Below are positions 50,889 to 59,850 of a stretch of 64,000 nucleotides of DNA, piece after piece; the stretch's first letter is position 1, and each line of letters starts with the position of its first letter. A program made the translations under genes and the position numbers. The stretch is from Trichaptum fuscoviolaceum (taxonomy: Eukaryota; Basidiomycota; Agaricomycetes; Hymenochaetales; Trichaptaceae): positions 1,860,001-1,924,000 of the forward strand of contig CAJSYZ010000011.1 of the NCBI GenBank assembly GCA_910574455.1, given 5' to 3'. A model generated the notes under the pieces. That model searched no databases. It was not told the origin of the DNA and saw only the letters and a list, made by a program, of their open reading frames with translations.

Positions 50889-51945
50889 GATTCACGGTGG
50901 AATGGCTTGATGATGATCTTGGGGACAATACCCGCTCCCACTTCACACTTATACAAAGTAGTTGAAGTCAGTTTTCTGATTTCCCATTCTTCTAGAAAGA
51001 GAGAGGGAGCTATTAGTGCTTTGTACTATGACTCGGATAAACCGCAAGTTGAACTGATAGTAGGAGATGACAAATGATTTCTTCCGGATGACTTGATTAT
51101 AAGGCTTCTTTTCATTTTAAGCACAAACGAACAAGAAAATGAGTCATGTTAACTCCGAAGAAGTCGGGAGGATACAACCCACTGCACAAGAAGCTGCTCC
51201 ATCAGCTCTAGAAGGATTTCGAAGAAAGCCATGAGTAACTCACCATACAACAGTCATCCCTGTACACAACCCGAAACTTGAACTAGAACCGTGCCAAAAT
51301 GGGAAATGGGCCAACTTGAATGCATCCCAACCCGCTTCGGAAGGAGTAATTTGCATGAAGGCGCGTTTCTCGTCCTCGGAGCTGAGGGAATTGCGCTGTC
51401 GGCCGATGATGGACTCATACTGCACATTGAAACCGAGTGTTCTCCGTTTAGGCGGCAATGGTGGCGGGGCAGAGGTGTTTGGCAAGGAATGGGAACACGA
51501 CAAGTTGACAACAACTTGGATGATGTCGAAAATGCAGTTATATTTTTCCCTTTGCGGCATTTGCAAATTGAGTTGTGAGTCGCTTTGTCGACCTTTGTGC
51601 ATGCAAGCGGAATATTGGGATGCATCAAACTGCCCGGTGATACATAGCCCCGTATATACGAATCCGACCGCGCAACTTCGCAACCTTCCCTCTCCAGCAT
51701 CCTTCCCATGTTTTTGGGCTCTTTACGCCGCTCAGGCCAGGCGAACTTAGGATTAGATGTCGATTGAGCAGGGATCCCTGAAGTGAGAGTAGACGGTAGG
51801 GATAGAGACTCGTCCCGACTGACTGCTCAGCGCGAGTCCTGTGGCCGCTTATTGTTGAGCTTGAGATGGTCGAGGAAAAGAGGAACGATGGAACGAGAAG
51901 AAGCTGACGCGGCCATCGTTCCTTCCGGTGACAAGAAAGTCGGAG
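50889..51945. other. interval with only orphan open frames
   Basis: Overlapping minus-strand frames at 51240-51709 (for example SAPPPLPPKRRTLGFNVQYE and FKLAHFPFWHGSSSSFGLC) and a plus-strand frame over the same bases exist. I could not decide which, if any, is coding. No family recognised. Confidence 0.3.
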
Positions 51946-52179
51946 TCATACTGGAAAGTTGTCACTGATGAGTCGGGGATACAGGAATGTGAAGAAAATC
52001 ATACCCATTTGCAGATTCCATACGCGAACGGATGTGTCCAATCCCCCTACCCCCACCCCAAGAAAAGAAGACAATATAATTTTCGGCGTAAATCTTATGC
52101 AGATGTTCTCGGAGAACGTATAGACATTCCCCGTGCCGATGCTCCAAAGCTGAAGAAGCCCGTGAGTATTATGATTCAA
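51946..52179 (-). pseudogene. WD40-repeat protein fragment
   Basis: One minus-strand frame gives GECLYVLREHLHKIYAEN, the end of one WD repeat and the start of the next (Gly-His equivalent then KIYA). Another gives GGLDTSVRVWNLQ, the D-strand and WD dipeptide position of the same repeat. The two must once have been in one frame, so a break lies between. About one and a half repeats remain. F-box/WD proteins such as Cdc4 or Met30 relatives are possible sources, but this cannot be settled. Confidence 0.5.
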
Positions 52180-52917
52180 AAATTAAAAGAACAACTTACT
52201 CGAGAAGTACAGTAGTAGCTTTCGCTCACTGATTACTGCACGCATACATCCTCTCCTCGTGCCTGTGAGGGCCGGTTCAGTAACTTGCCTCTTTGCACAT
52301 CCGAAACGTCGGTGATGCGTCTCGCAATTCAAAACCTGAGAGGAGCGGACCTCGGATGCAAGTGCAGCAACCAGTTTTAATGTCCTGCTCTCTGAGCTGG
52401 TCATCAGCCACCACTGACGATGAGCTCTCTGGCATAGCCCTGTCCCTCGGAGAAGGTTCACTCATGATATATGGTTACGGATGTAACCACTCTACCATCA
52501 CAAATCGCTGAAGAAGTTTGTGTTGTCAACTGTGGAGGTGGACGCGTGCGCATGTGTGCTCGCCATTGCTTTAGTCGGTGGGGGGATACGCGTCGGCATA
52601 AATCTGCGAGAGAATCCTGGGTCAAGAATTGGGGCGCCTGCTGTGGGCGCAGTAAATTGCGTAGACGGCAGTGGTTTCGTTCCTCTGCAAAAGCGGTCGA
52701 ACTCCTACCCCCTTGGTTTCCATACGAGCCTAGAGCGGCGCACGAGTAGAAACGTGTCGACCCACAGGGAGCTAACAAAGTAAGGCGCAGACGTTTTACG
52801 CGAGCTGCGCGAGGCGTTGAAACCGATAGAACAATTTGAGCGTGCCGAGACAGGCAAAGCGCGAGTCGGCAGATGCGCGGCGGAAGAAAGAGGTCTATCA
52901 GAGTTGTACAAGGTCCC
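52180..52917. other. interval up to the retrotransposon; flank GTCCC
   Basis: Short conflicting frames only. The plus-strand frame before 52917 (EQFERAETGKARVG, RCAAEERGLSELYKVP) reads like a coding exon cut by the element. The last five bases, GTCCC (52913-52917), are the target-site bases beside the 5' LTR. Confidence 0.4.
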
Positions 52918-53735
52918 TGTCGAGATCCCGGGCTCCTTTTCTCATTTCCCGCACTTTCCCGCCAAGGATCCCGACATGAGCAGACAAACCCGCGGGGAGA
53001 ATCCCGCCATTGGATTCCCCGCGCGAAACCTCATTCCCGAATCGCACGATCCCATGCTCACGTGACTTATCCCGCACCACCGTCCCGGCCACCATGCACG
53101 CATACACACACTCATTTACGACGACCCGCCACGGCACACGTACATTCACTTATCAACATACGCTCATTAATCCGTTAGTACCTCAAGGTGACGACCTGCA
53201 ACAGTCTGGCATACCTAGTCTGGCTAGTCGCGGCCCCGGACCGGACGCTGACGTCCACGGACAGGCCGTAGCCATCTGGAGAGACGGGATAGACATGCCT
53301 AGCAGTGCGGTCGTAGCATGTATCGTTTGTAGTAGATAGGTGCGCATTGCGCAAGGACACTTAGCGTAGATTAACTATACAGTCTTTACGAAGTAGATAA
53401 ATAGCTGTAGGCATCGTAAGGAGCACCCCACTTTTGACCTCTTGTGGAGTGCTTCCTTAGGTGCGATCTCTCTCTTTTCTCCTGTGTAGTTAGTTGCGCA
53501 ATACTTACTTGTGGAGTGCTTCCTTAGGGATCCGCTTACTTGACGTTCAAAGCAGTGAAGAGTCCTAGCTGGCCTTGAGAATCCCGCGACGCGCCTGGAT
53601 AGAATCCCGCGCGTTTCCCGCCTGAATTCCCACGCTCGTTCCCAGTCGCGAATCCAGATTCCCGAACGCGGGTTCTTGTCGCGAATTCCAGTTTCCCGAA
53701 ACTGTTTCCCGCTACAATTCCCGACGGTCGTAACA
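52918..53735 (+). repeat. 5' LTR of copy 1
   Basis: 818 bp, TG...CA ends (TGTCGAG/GTAACA). It holds a putative TATA box (ataaata, 53397-53403), the self-primer 53430-53440, and a 21-bp direct repeat (53441-53461 and 53508-53528). Its 3' 150 bases are rich in ttcccg/cgcgaat words. Confidence 0.95.
53397..53440 (+). promoter_or_regulatory. putative TATA box and transcript start / self-primer
   Basis: ataaata (53397-53403) lies about 30 bases before ACTTTTGACCT (53430-53440). This 11-mer is the exact complement of the bases just after the LTR, so it is likely both the 5' end of the RNA and the minus-strand primer. Confidence 0.65.
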
Positions 53736-53737
53736 TT

Positions 53738-53748
53738 AGGTCAAAAGT
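53738..53748 (+). other. primer-binding site, self-primed (Tf1/sushi type)
   Basis: AGGTCAAAAGT, two bases after the LTR end, is the perfect reverse complement of 53430-53440, and the match stops at exactly 11 bases on both sides. There is no TGG start for a tRNA 3' end. In Tf1 of fission yeast the first 11 bases of the RNA prime on such a site. Confidence 0.75.
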
Positions 53749-53824
53749 CCTGGCTCACCGCCGCTCGGACTCGACACCCTCACGCTCTTTACTTCTACCC
53801 CCGCACCCGTACCGCCGACCAGCG

Positions 53825-55033
53825 ATGTCATCCCACCAGGAATGGGGAGGACTCGCAGATACCTTCGCTTTCCCGTCCCCGAGCTCCTCGATGGAGGAAG
53901 ACAAACTCCAGCCCATCCTTGATCGCCTCGACACCCTCGAAAAACGCTACTCCAAGTTAGTCAACGAACACAATCAGGTTCAGAACACTGTCGCCCAGCT
54001 CAAGCACGCCAACCAGGCGTTAGAAGCCCAAATCGCGAGCCAGCCCGCCTCCCCGTCTGGGGGTGGAGCAGGGCTCAAGATGAAGCTTCCCGACACCTTC
54101 GAAGGCGAACGAGCCAAGCTGGAAAACTGGATTCACCAGATTAAGCTCTACCTGTTCGGACAACATCCTGGGCTGGACGAAACCCGCAAGGTCGCATTCG
54201 CCCTGATGCTACTGCGGGGACCGGCGCAAGACTGGGCACGACCCATTCTAGATCGACTCCAGGACATCCCGACACCGCCAGAAGCCGCCAGCCTGGAGGC
54301 CCTGTTCGCCGCCCTTCGCGCCTCTTACGGAGAAATCGATGCAGACAAAGCCGCAGCCGACAAGCTGATGCGCCTACGCCAGACAGGAACGGTCGCCGAG
54401 TTTGCGTCGCAATTCCGTGCCCTCCAAGCCCTCACCGGGTGGCCCAAGGACGCGACGACGGATGTCATCTACCTCGACATGTTCCGGAAGGGACTCAAAG
54501 ACCAGGTTCGCCAGCACATCGCCAGCACCGAGGCGAAGGATATGAAATTCGACGCCTACGTCAACTGGGTTTCCGAGACGGACGAGAAGCTAAGGCTCGC
54601 ACACGCCTATGGACCAGTATCGAAGCCAGCGGCTACGCCCCGAAGCAATCCCGGCACCACTAGTTCAGCTCCGCGTACGATCCCGACTGCGGGCGCAAGC
54701 TCGACGAAGGATCCCAACGCGATGGAGATTGACAGGGTGCGCCGGGAGCGCAGGAGTAAGGGACTATGCTACTACTGCGGAGAGAAAGACCATTTAGTGA
54801 GCGATTGCCCAACGCGACCGCCAACCCGAAACCTAAAGGCTACGAAATCCACGTCCCCGACGAGCCCCTCGCCCCCCGCGCTCCAGTCGTTCGAAGAAAC
54901 GCTCAAACGCATGGCGGAACAGTACGTCCAGAATGTGCAGCAGTCCGTGCTACAGAACGCATTCGCCGCCATGACGCCCGCCGCCAAGAACGTTCACAAT
55001 CCCGAAGCCCCGCCCCCAGCGGATTTTCAGTAG
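53825..55033 (+). CDS. gag: Gag (capsid/nucleocapsid) of copy 1
   Basis: 402 residues from ATG at 53825 (MSSHQEWGGLADTFAFPSP). Residues 25-70 form a coiled coil (LDRLDTLEKRYSKLVNEHNQ). A Ty3-type capsid helical core runs about 85-270 (KLPDTFEGERAKLENWIHQI, LLRGPAQDWARP, LQALTGWPKDATTDV), and a CCHC zinc knuckle CYYCGEKDHLVSDC is near residue 317. It ends in a Gln/Ala-rich tail. It overlaps the pol frame by up to 268 bases. Frame intact, so particles could form. Confidence 0.93.
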   Translation: MSSHQEWGGLADTFAFPSPSSSMEEDKLQPILDRLDTLEKRYSKLVNEHNQVQNTVAQLKHANQALEAQIASQPASPSGGGAGLKMKLPDTFEGERAKLENWIHQIKLYLFGQHPGLDETRKVAFALMLLRGPAQDWARPILDRLQDIPTPPEAASLEALFAALRASYGEIDADKAAADKLMRLRQTGTVAEFASQFRALQALTGWPKDATTDVIYLDMFRKGLKDQVRQHIASTEAKDMKFDAYVNWVSETDEKLRLAHAYGPVSKPAATPRSNPGTTSSAPRTIPTAGASSTKDPNAMEIDRVRRERRSKGLCYYCGEKDHLVSDCPTRPPTRNLKATKSTSPTSPSPPALQSFEETLKRMAEQYVQNVQQSVLQNAFAAMTPAAKNVHNPEAPPPADFQ

Positions 55034-58000
55034 GGTCGTATTGCTCAGTCGCGCCCTATACGACCCAACCGCCCTTGTGGCCGAAGAACTCTCTTAATAA
55101 TGGTCCCTTGTATTTAACCATCTCTACAATAGACCGTCGTCTTAGACGACATTTGAAGTTCCCGGTACAGGTTAGCGACGGAAAAACGGATGCCTTAGCC
55201 ACAGTAATGTTAGACAGCGGTGCGTCGGGAACTTTCATAAATTCCCGCTACGTTTCGCGACACGGACTCCAGACCCGGGACTTGGTAATCCCGATACTTT
55301 TGCGCAACGCGGACAATTCCCCGAACGCGATTGGACGCATCACCCAGGAAGTAGTCCTCAACGTCGAGATGAAGGGACACTTAGAACAGTTGACCATGGC
55401 CGTCGCGGATATTGGCGACGACGATATTATCATGGGGATCGACTGGTTGCGGCACCATAACCCAACCATCGACTGGACCAACGATGTGGTCGATCTCAAT
55501 CGCTGCCCGCCCCAGTGTGACAACCAGCAACGCCTGGTCCCGCTTCCCCGCCTCGCCATAGCAGAAGAAGTCGAGACCCCCTGGGGGCCCGACAGGACCC
55601 AGGCCGAATGGGAAGCTGTCCCACCAGGATTTCGGTACTCAGAAAAATATTGGGACCAGTACCACGACGCTGAATCCTACTTCGTCACGACGGACGACCA
55701 TTTCGCGTATAAAATTGCCGCCTCGTACACCCACTCCCAGGCCATCGCTGAGAAGTCAGCAGTGAAGGAAGGCGAGAAAACCTTCGAGGAACTAGTTCCC
55801 CCCGAATTTCGTGAGTTTGCCGACGTTTTCTCGAAAGTTGAATCCGAAAGGCTTCCACTGCGCAAGCCGTATGATCACGCCATAGATTTAGAACCCGGGA
55901 AGGTTCCCCCGTACAGCAAAATCTATCCGTTGGCCCCGGCCGAACGCGACGCCCTTTGCGAATTCGTTGACGAAAACCTGCGCAAAGGGTACATACGACC
56001 TTCGAAATCCCCTGCAGCGGCTCCCGTCTTCTTTATCAAGAAAAAGGACGGAACCTTGCGCATGGTAGTCGATTACCGACGACTGAACGATATCACGGTC
56101 AAGAATCGATACCCGCTTCCCCTCACGATGGAACTCGTAGACGCCCTGCAAAAGGCGAAGGTTTTCACGACGTTAGATTTGCGATGGGGCTACCACAACG
56201 TGCGACTGAAGCAAGGCGACGAGTGGAAGGCCGCTTTTCGGACTCAGGCGGGACATTTCGAACCAACGGTGATGACATTCGGGCTCACGAATGCCCCGGC
56301 GACCTTCCAGCATATGATGAACGATATCTTCAAAGATCTCATTGGAGTATACGTGATCATCTATCTTGACGACTTGCTAATCTTTTCCGAAGATGAATCG
56401 CAGCACGAGGAACACGTACGGGAAGTCCTTAAGCGGCTGCGCGAAAACGACTTGTTCTGTAAACCCGAAAAGTGCAAATTCAAACAGACTTCCGTCGAGT
56501 ATCTCGGGATGATTATTTCGCAGGGAAAGGTGGCGATGGATCCCGCCAAGGTACAGGCGGTCCTCGACTGGCCTACCCCGAAAAAGGTGAAAGACATTCA
56601 AGCCTTCCTCGGGTTCGCGAATTTCTATCGACGCTTCATTCGGGATTTCTCGCACATCGTCAAACCGCTCACGACGCTGCTGAAGAAGGACGTTCGCTGG
56701 GCCTGGACAGAAAACCAGCAGTTCGCTTTCGACTATCTCAAGCGCATGTTCACGACCGCCCCCGTCCTGATGATGCCAGACATGTCGCGGCAATTCATCG
56801 TGGAATGCGACGCCTCTGATTTCGCGACTGGCGCGGTCTTGTCCCAGAAAGGCGACGACGGGCTGATACATCCGGTCGCCTTTTTCTCGAAATCCCTCAA
56901 CGATGCGGAACGCAACTACGAGATTTATGACAAGGAGCTACTCGCGATTATTAGAGCTCTTGACGAGTGGCGACATTATCTCGAAGGTGCGAGTCATAAA
57001 CTCGATATCGTGTCTGACCACAAGAATCTGCTATATTTCTCTGAATCCCGAACGCTGACGCGACGCCAAGCCCGGTGGAGTCTGTTCCTCACCCGCTTCG
57101 ATTTTACGATTCGCCATCGCCCAGGGCGACTCGGGGGCAAACCCGACGCCATGTCACGACGCGTCGATCTTCAACCAGAAGGCGAAGACAACACGGGACG
57201 GACCCTCTTGACCCCCGAAATGTTTCGACTAAAGGCAATTCGTCGGGGAATGACGCAGGTACACGGGGATCAGGCCCTCCTACGACGCATTCGTAAGTCA
57301 GATCAATATGAAGACGAACTGGTGGACGCGATCGAGCTGGTCAAGTCCAAGGCGCCTCGAGTCCTGACCAAGGAACTTGAGGACTGGAGCACCGAGGAAG
57401 GCCTCATCCTGTACCAGGGTAAGGTTTACGTCCCGAAAGACGAGACCATTCGCCGGGATGTGGTGAAGACTTACCACGACAGTCTCCCCGCCGGACATCC
57501 TGGACGTTGGAAAACGTTTGAGATGGTAAGCCGCAACTACTGGTGGCCCGGGATGTCTAACTTCGTAGAACGATACGTTTCGGGATGCGATACCTGCGCA
57601 CGCACGAAGAACCGATCCCAACGCCCGGTAGGACTCCTGCAACCGAACGAAATCCCGCAGGGCCCCTGGCAAGCGATTTCGTGCGATTTCATCACCCAGC
57701 TCCCCCGATCTGAGGATTACGACGCAATTTTCGTGGTGGTCGACCGTCTCACCAAGCAAGCGCATTTTATCCCGACCACGTCTGACATTGATGCACCGGA
57801 AACTGCGGAACTATTCCTGCAGCACGTCTGGAAGCTGCACGGAACCCCCCGCCAGATCATATCCGACCGAGGACCACAGTTTGTCGCGCAGTTCATGAAA
57901 GCCCTTTTTTCCCGACTCGGTATCAAGGGTACCACGTCGACTGCGTATCACCCGCAGACGGATGGGCAAACCGAAAGGGTAAACCAAGAGCTGGAACAAT

Positions 58001-58389
58001 ATTTACGGGCTTTCATAGATACACGACAAGAAAACTGGGCCGGATTACTCCCGATGGCAGAGTTCGCGCACAACACGAAAGCACACGCGGCAACCCGACA
58101 ATCCCCGTTCGCGCTTGTCTACGGCTACAATCCCGAATTCACGATTGCCCCGAGCGACGGCCTGTCCACGGTCCCCGCAGCGGACGCACGACTACAGGAG
58201 CTTCAGCAGGCACAGGAAGAGGCAAGAGCGGCTTTAGAGGTTGCGGCAGAGCGCATGAAGCAGCACTACGATCAGGCCAGGAACGAGGCCCCGCAGTACG
58301 CAGTCGGGGATAAAGTATGGCTCGAGGCGACGAACGTTCGGCGACCAGGAGCGCGCAAAATTATTACCGAAACGACTAGGGCCGTATAA
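54766..58389 (+). CDS. pol: Pol polyprotein of copy 1 (PR-RT-RH-INT)
   Basis: An open frame -1 relative to gag; the real entry point is inside the overlap by recoding, not a separate ATG. In order: aspartic protease (VMLDSGASGTFINSRYV, 55.2 kb), reverse transcriptase (RKGYIRPSKSPAAAPVFFI, FTTLDLRWGYHNVRL, active site IIYLDDLLIF near 56.36 kb), RNase H (FIVECDASDFATGAVLSQKG, EIYDKELLAI), the integrase HHCC finger (AGHPGRWKTF to GCDTCARTK), and the DDE core (CDFITQLP, ISDRGPQFVAQF, HPQTDGQTERVNQELEQY). It ends prematurely with IITETTRAV because of an AAAA run at about 58359-58362 where copy 2 has AAA. No canonical slippery heptamer was spotted in the overlap. Confidence 0.93.
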   Translation: MLLLRRERPFSERLPNATANPKPKGYEIHVPDEPLAPRAPVVRRNAQTHGGTVRPECAAVRATERIRRHDARRQERSQSRSPAPSGFSVGSYCSVAPYTTQPPLWPKNSLNNGPLYLTISTIDRRLRRHLKFPVQVSDGKTDALATVMLDSGASGTFINSRYVSRHGLQTRDLVIPILLRNADNSPNAIGRITQEVVLNVEMKGHLEQLTMAVADIGDDDIIMGIDWLRHHNPTIDWTNDVVDLNRCPPQCDNQQRLVPLPRLAIAEEVETPWGPDRTQAEWEAVPPGFRYSEKYWDQYHDAESYFVTTDDHFAYKIAASYTHSQAIAEKSAVKEGEKTFEELVPPEFREFADVFSKVESERLPLRKPYDHAIDLEPGKVPPYSKIYPLAPAERDALCEFVDENLRKGYIRPSKSPAAAPVFFIKKKDGTLRMVVDYRRLNDITVKNRYPLPLTMELVDALQKAKVFTTLDLRWGYHNVRLKQGDEWKAAFRTQAGHFEPTVMTFGLTNAPATFQHMMNDIFKDLIGVYVIIYLDDLLIFSEDESQHEEHVREVLKRLRENDLFCKPEKCKFKQTSVEYLGMIISQGKVAMDPAKVQAVLDWPTPKKVKDIQAFLGFANFYRRFIRDFSHIVKPLTTLLKKDVRWAWTENQQFAFDYLKRMFTTAPVLMMPDMSRQFIVECDASDFATGAVLSQKGDDGLIHPVAFFSKSLNDAERNYEIYDKELLAIIRALDEWRHYLEGASHKLDIVSDHKNLLYFSESRTLTRRQARWSLFLTRFDFTIRHRPGRLGGKPDAMSRRVDLQPEGEDNTGRTLLTPEMFRLKAIRRGMTQVHGDQALLRRIRKSDQYEDELVDAIELVKSKAPRVLTKELEDWSTEEGLILYQGKVYVPKDETIRRDVVKTYHDSLPAGHPGRWKTFEMVSRNYWWPGMSNFVERYVSGCDTCARTKNRSQRPVGLLQPNEIPQGPWQAISCDFITQLPRSEDYDAIFVVVDRLTKQAHFIPTTSDIDAPETAELFLQHVWKLHGTPRQIISDRGPQFVAQFMKALFSRLGIKGTTSTAYHPQTDGQTERVNQELEQYLRAFIDTRQENWAGLLPMAEFAHNTKAHAATRQSPFALVYGYNPEFTIAPSDGLSTVPAADARLQELQQAQEEARAALEVAAERMKQHYDQARNEAPQYAVGDKVWLEATNVRRPGARKIITETTRAV

Positions 58390-58390
58390 A

Positions 58391-58954
58391 GTGAAGGCAA
58401 AGCTAAGTGACCTCACCTACGAACTCGAACTCCCCGCGTCGCTGAAGATTCATCCCGTATTTCACGTATCGCTGCTCTCGCCATACCACGAAGACGACAT
58501 TCCCGGTCGAACGCAACCCCCGCCGCCCCCAGTCGAAGTAGAAGGAGATCTGGAGTACGAGGTGGAAGAGGTTCTGGATGCTAGACGGTTTAGACGGAGG
58601 TTTGAATATTTGGTACGATGGAAGGGATATTCGAGCGCGGAAGATACATGGATTCCCGCAAAGGATATGGGTAATGCAAAGGCTAAAATTCGCAGTTTCT
58701 ATCGAAAACACCCGGACGCCCCTCGAGAAGTCAACGCTATCGAGCTCTGTGACCTGAGCAAGATTCAAGCTTGGCGCCCCGGAGTTGCGCCTTTGGAGGG
58801 GGGTAATGTCGAGATCCCGGGCTCCTTTTCTCATTTCCCGCACTTTCCCGCCAAGGATCCCGACATGAGCAGACAAACCCGCGGGGAGAATCCCGCCATT
58901 GGATTCCCCGCGCGAAACCTCATTCCCGAATCGCACGATCCCATGCTCACGTGA
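58391..58954 (+). CDS. Pol C-terminal part with chromodomain (frame-shifted from Pol)
   Basis: This continues Pol after the one-base shift: KAKLSDLTYELELPASLKIH, PVFHVSLLSPYHED, then the chromodomain EYEVEEVLDARRFRRRFEYL followed by VRWKGYSSAEDTWIPAKDM. The domain would bind histone tails and guide integration. The frame runs about 49 codons into the 3' LTR before stopping at 58952-58954. In copy 2 the equivalent region is joined in one frame to integrase, which shows the intended fusion. Confidence 0.85.
   Translation: MKAKLSDLTYELELPASLKIHPVFHVSLLSPYHEDDIPGRTQPPPPPVEVEGDLEYEVEEVLDARRFRRRFEYLVRWKGYSSAEDTWIPAKDMGNAKAKIRSFYRKHPDAPREVNAIELCDLSKIQAWRPGVAPLEGGNVEIPGSFSHFPHFPAKDPDMSRQTRGENPAIGFPARNLIPESHDPMLT
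58795..58806 (+). other. polypurine tract
   Basis: ggaggggggtaa directly before the 3' LTR: the expected plus-strand priming site. Confidence 0.85.
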
Positions 58955-59624
58955 CTTATCCCGCACCACCGTCCCGGCCACCATGCACGCATACACACAC
59001 TCATTTACGACGACCCGCCACGGCACACGTACATTCACTTATCAACATACGCTCATTAATCCGTTAGTACCTCAAGGTGACGACCTGCAACAGTCTGGCA
59101 TACCTAGTCTGGCTAGTCGCGGCCCCGGACCGGACGCTGACGTCCACGGACAGGCCGTAGCCATCTGGAGAGACGGGATAGACATGCCTAGCAGTGCGGT
59201 CGTAGCATGTATCGTTTGTAGTAGATAGGTGCGCATTGCGCAAGGACACTTAGCGTAGATTAACTATACAGTCTTTACGAAGTAGATAAATAGCTGTAGG
59301 CATCGTAAGGAGCACCCCACTTTTGACCTCTTGTGGAGTGCTTCCTTAGGTGCGATCTCTCTCTTTTCTCCTGTGTAGTTAGTTGCGCAATACTTACTTG
59401 TGGAGTGCTTCCTTAGGGATCCGCTTACTTGACGTTCAAAGCAGTGAAGAGTCCTAGCTGGCCTTGAGAATCCCGCGACGCGCCTGGATAGAATCCCGCG
59501 CGTTTCCCGCCTGAATTCCCACGCTCGTTCCCAGTCGCGAATCCAGATTCCCGAACGCGGGTTCTTGTCGCGAATTCCAGTTTCCCGAAACTGTTTCCCG
59601 CTACAATTCCCGACGGTCGTAACA
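58807..59624 (+). repeat. 3' LTR of copy 1
   Basis: 818 bp, same length and same sequence as the 5' LTR wherever I compared. The right flank is GATAT, not GTCCC. Confidence 0.95.
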
Positions 59625-59850
59625 GATATGCAAGATAGTGGGGAACCATGGCCCTTATGGTCGGGCACCTCAGTCTTATTTGGCTCTGCGCATGGACTGG
59701 GCAAAGGAAGTGCGTGAGCAAACACGGAAGCCTCCTAGTTCCAAGGAAGGATTTGTGAATCCTTCCAATCCTCATTACAAAGAGCCATTTGAGTTTCGGA
59801 TTACCGGCGAAGGCGTATCTCGACTCAAATCTTTGACGCCCTTGTCCTAG
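59625..59850 (+). pseudogene. C-terminal fragment of a gene severed by copy 1
   Basis: Directly after the LTR, an open frame with coding character reads ICKIVGNHGPYGRAP, MDWAKEVREQTRKPPSSKEG, FVNPSNPHYKEPFEFRITGE to a TAG at 59848-59850. It has no start and begins exactly at the element edge. Its 5' part is not on the left of copy 1. If the 1.4-kb spacer was inverted, the missing part should lie beyond copy 2. Family not recognised. Confidence 0.5.

Larger units (their letters stand above)
52918..59624 (+). mobile_element. Ty3/gypsy chromovirus, copy 1 (complete)
   Basis: A 6,707-bp LTR retrotransposon with two 818-bp LTRs that look identical along the stretches I compared, so the insertion is recent. 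LTRs begin TGTCGAG and end GTAACA. Contents: gag with a zinc knuckle, pol (protease, reverse transcriptase, RNase H, integrase) in the -1 frame, and a C-terminal chromodomain, the mark of chromoviruses. The primer-binding site is not tRNA-like but self-complementary (Tf1 type). The flanks do not match each other (GTCCC left, GATAT right), unlike a simple insertion; see copy 2. A one-base homopolymer shift separates integrase from chromodomain. Confidence 0.95.

Noticed and set aside
51291..51578. Plus-strand frame over the 51.3-51.6 kb interval
   Set aside because: Conflicts with longer minus-strand frames on the same bases; neither shows a family signature.
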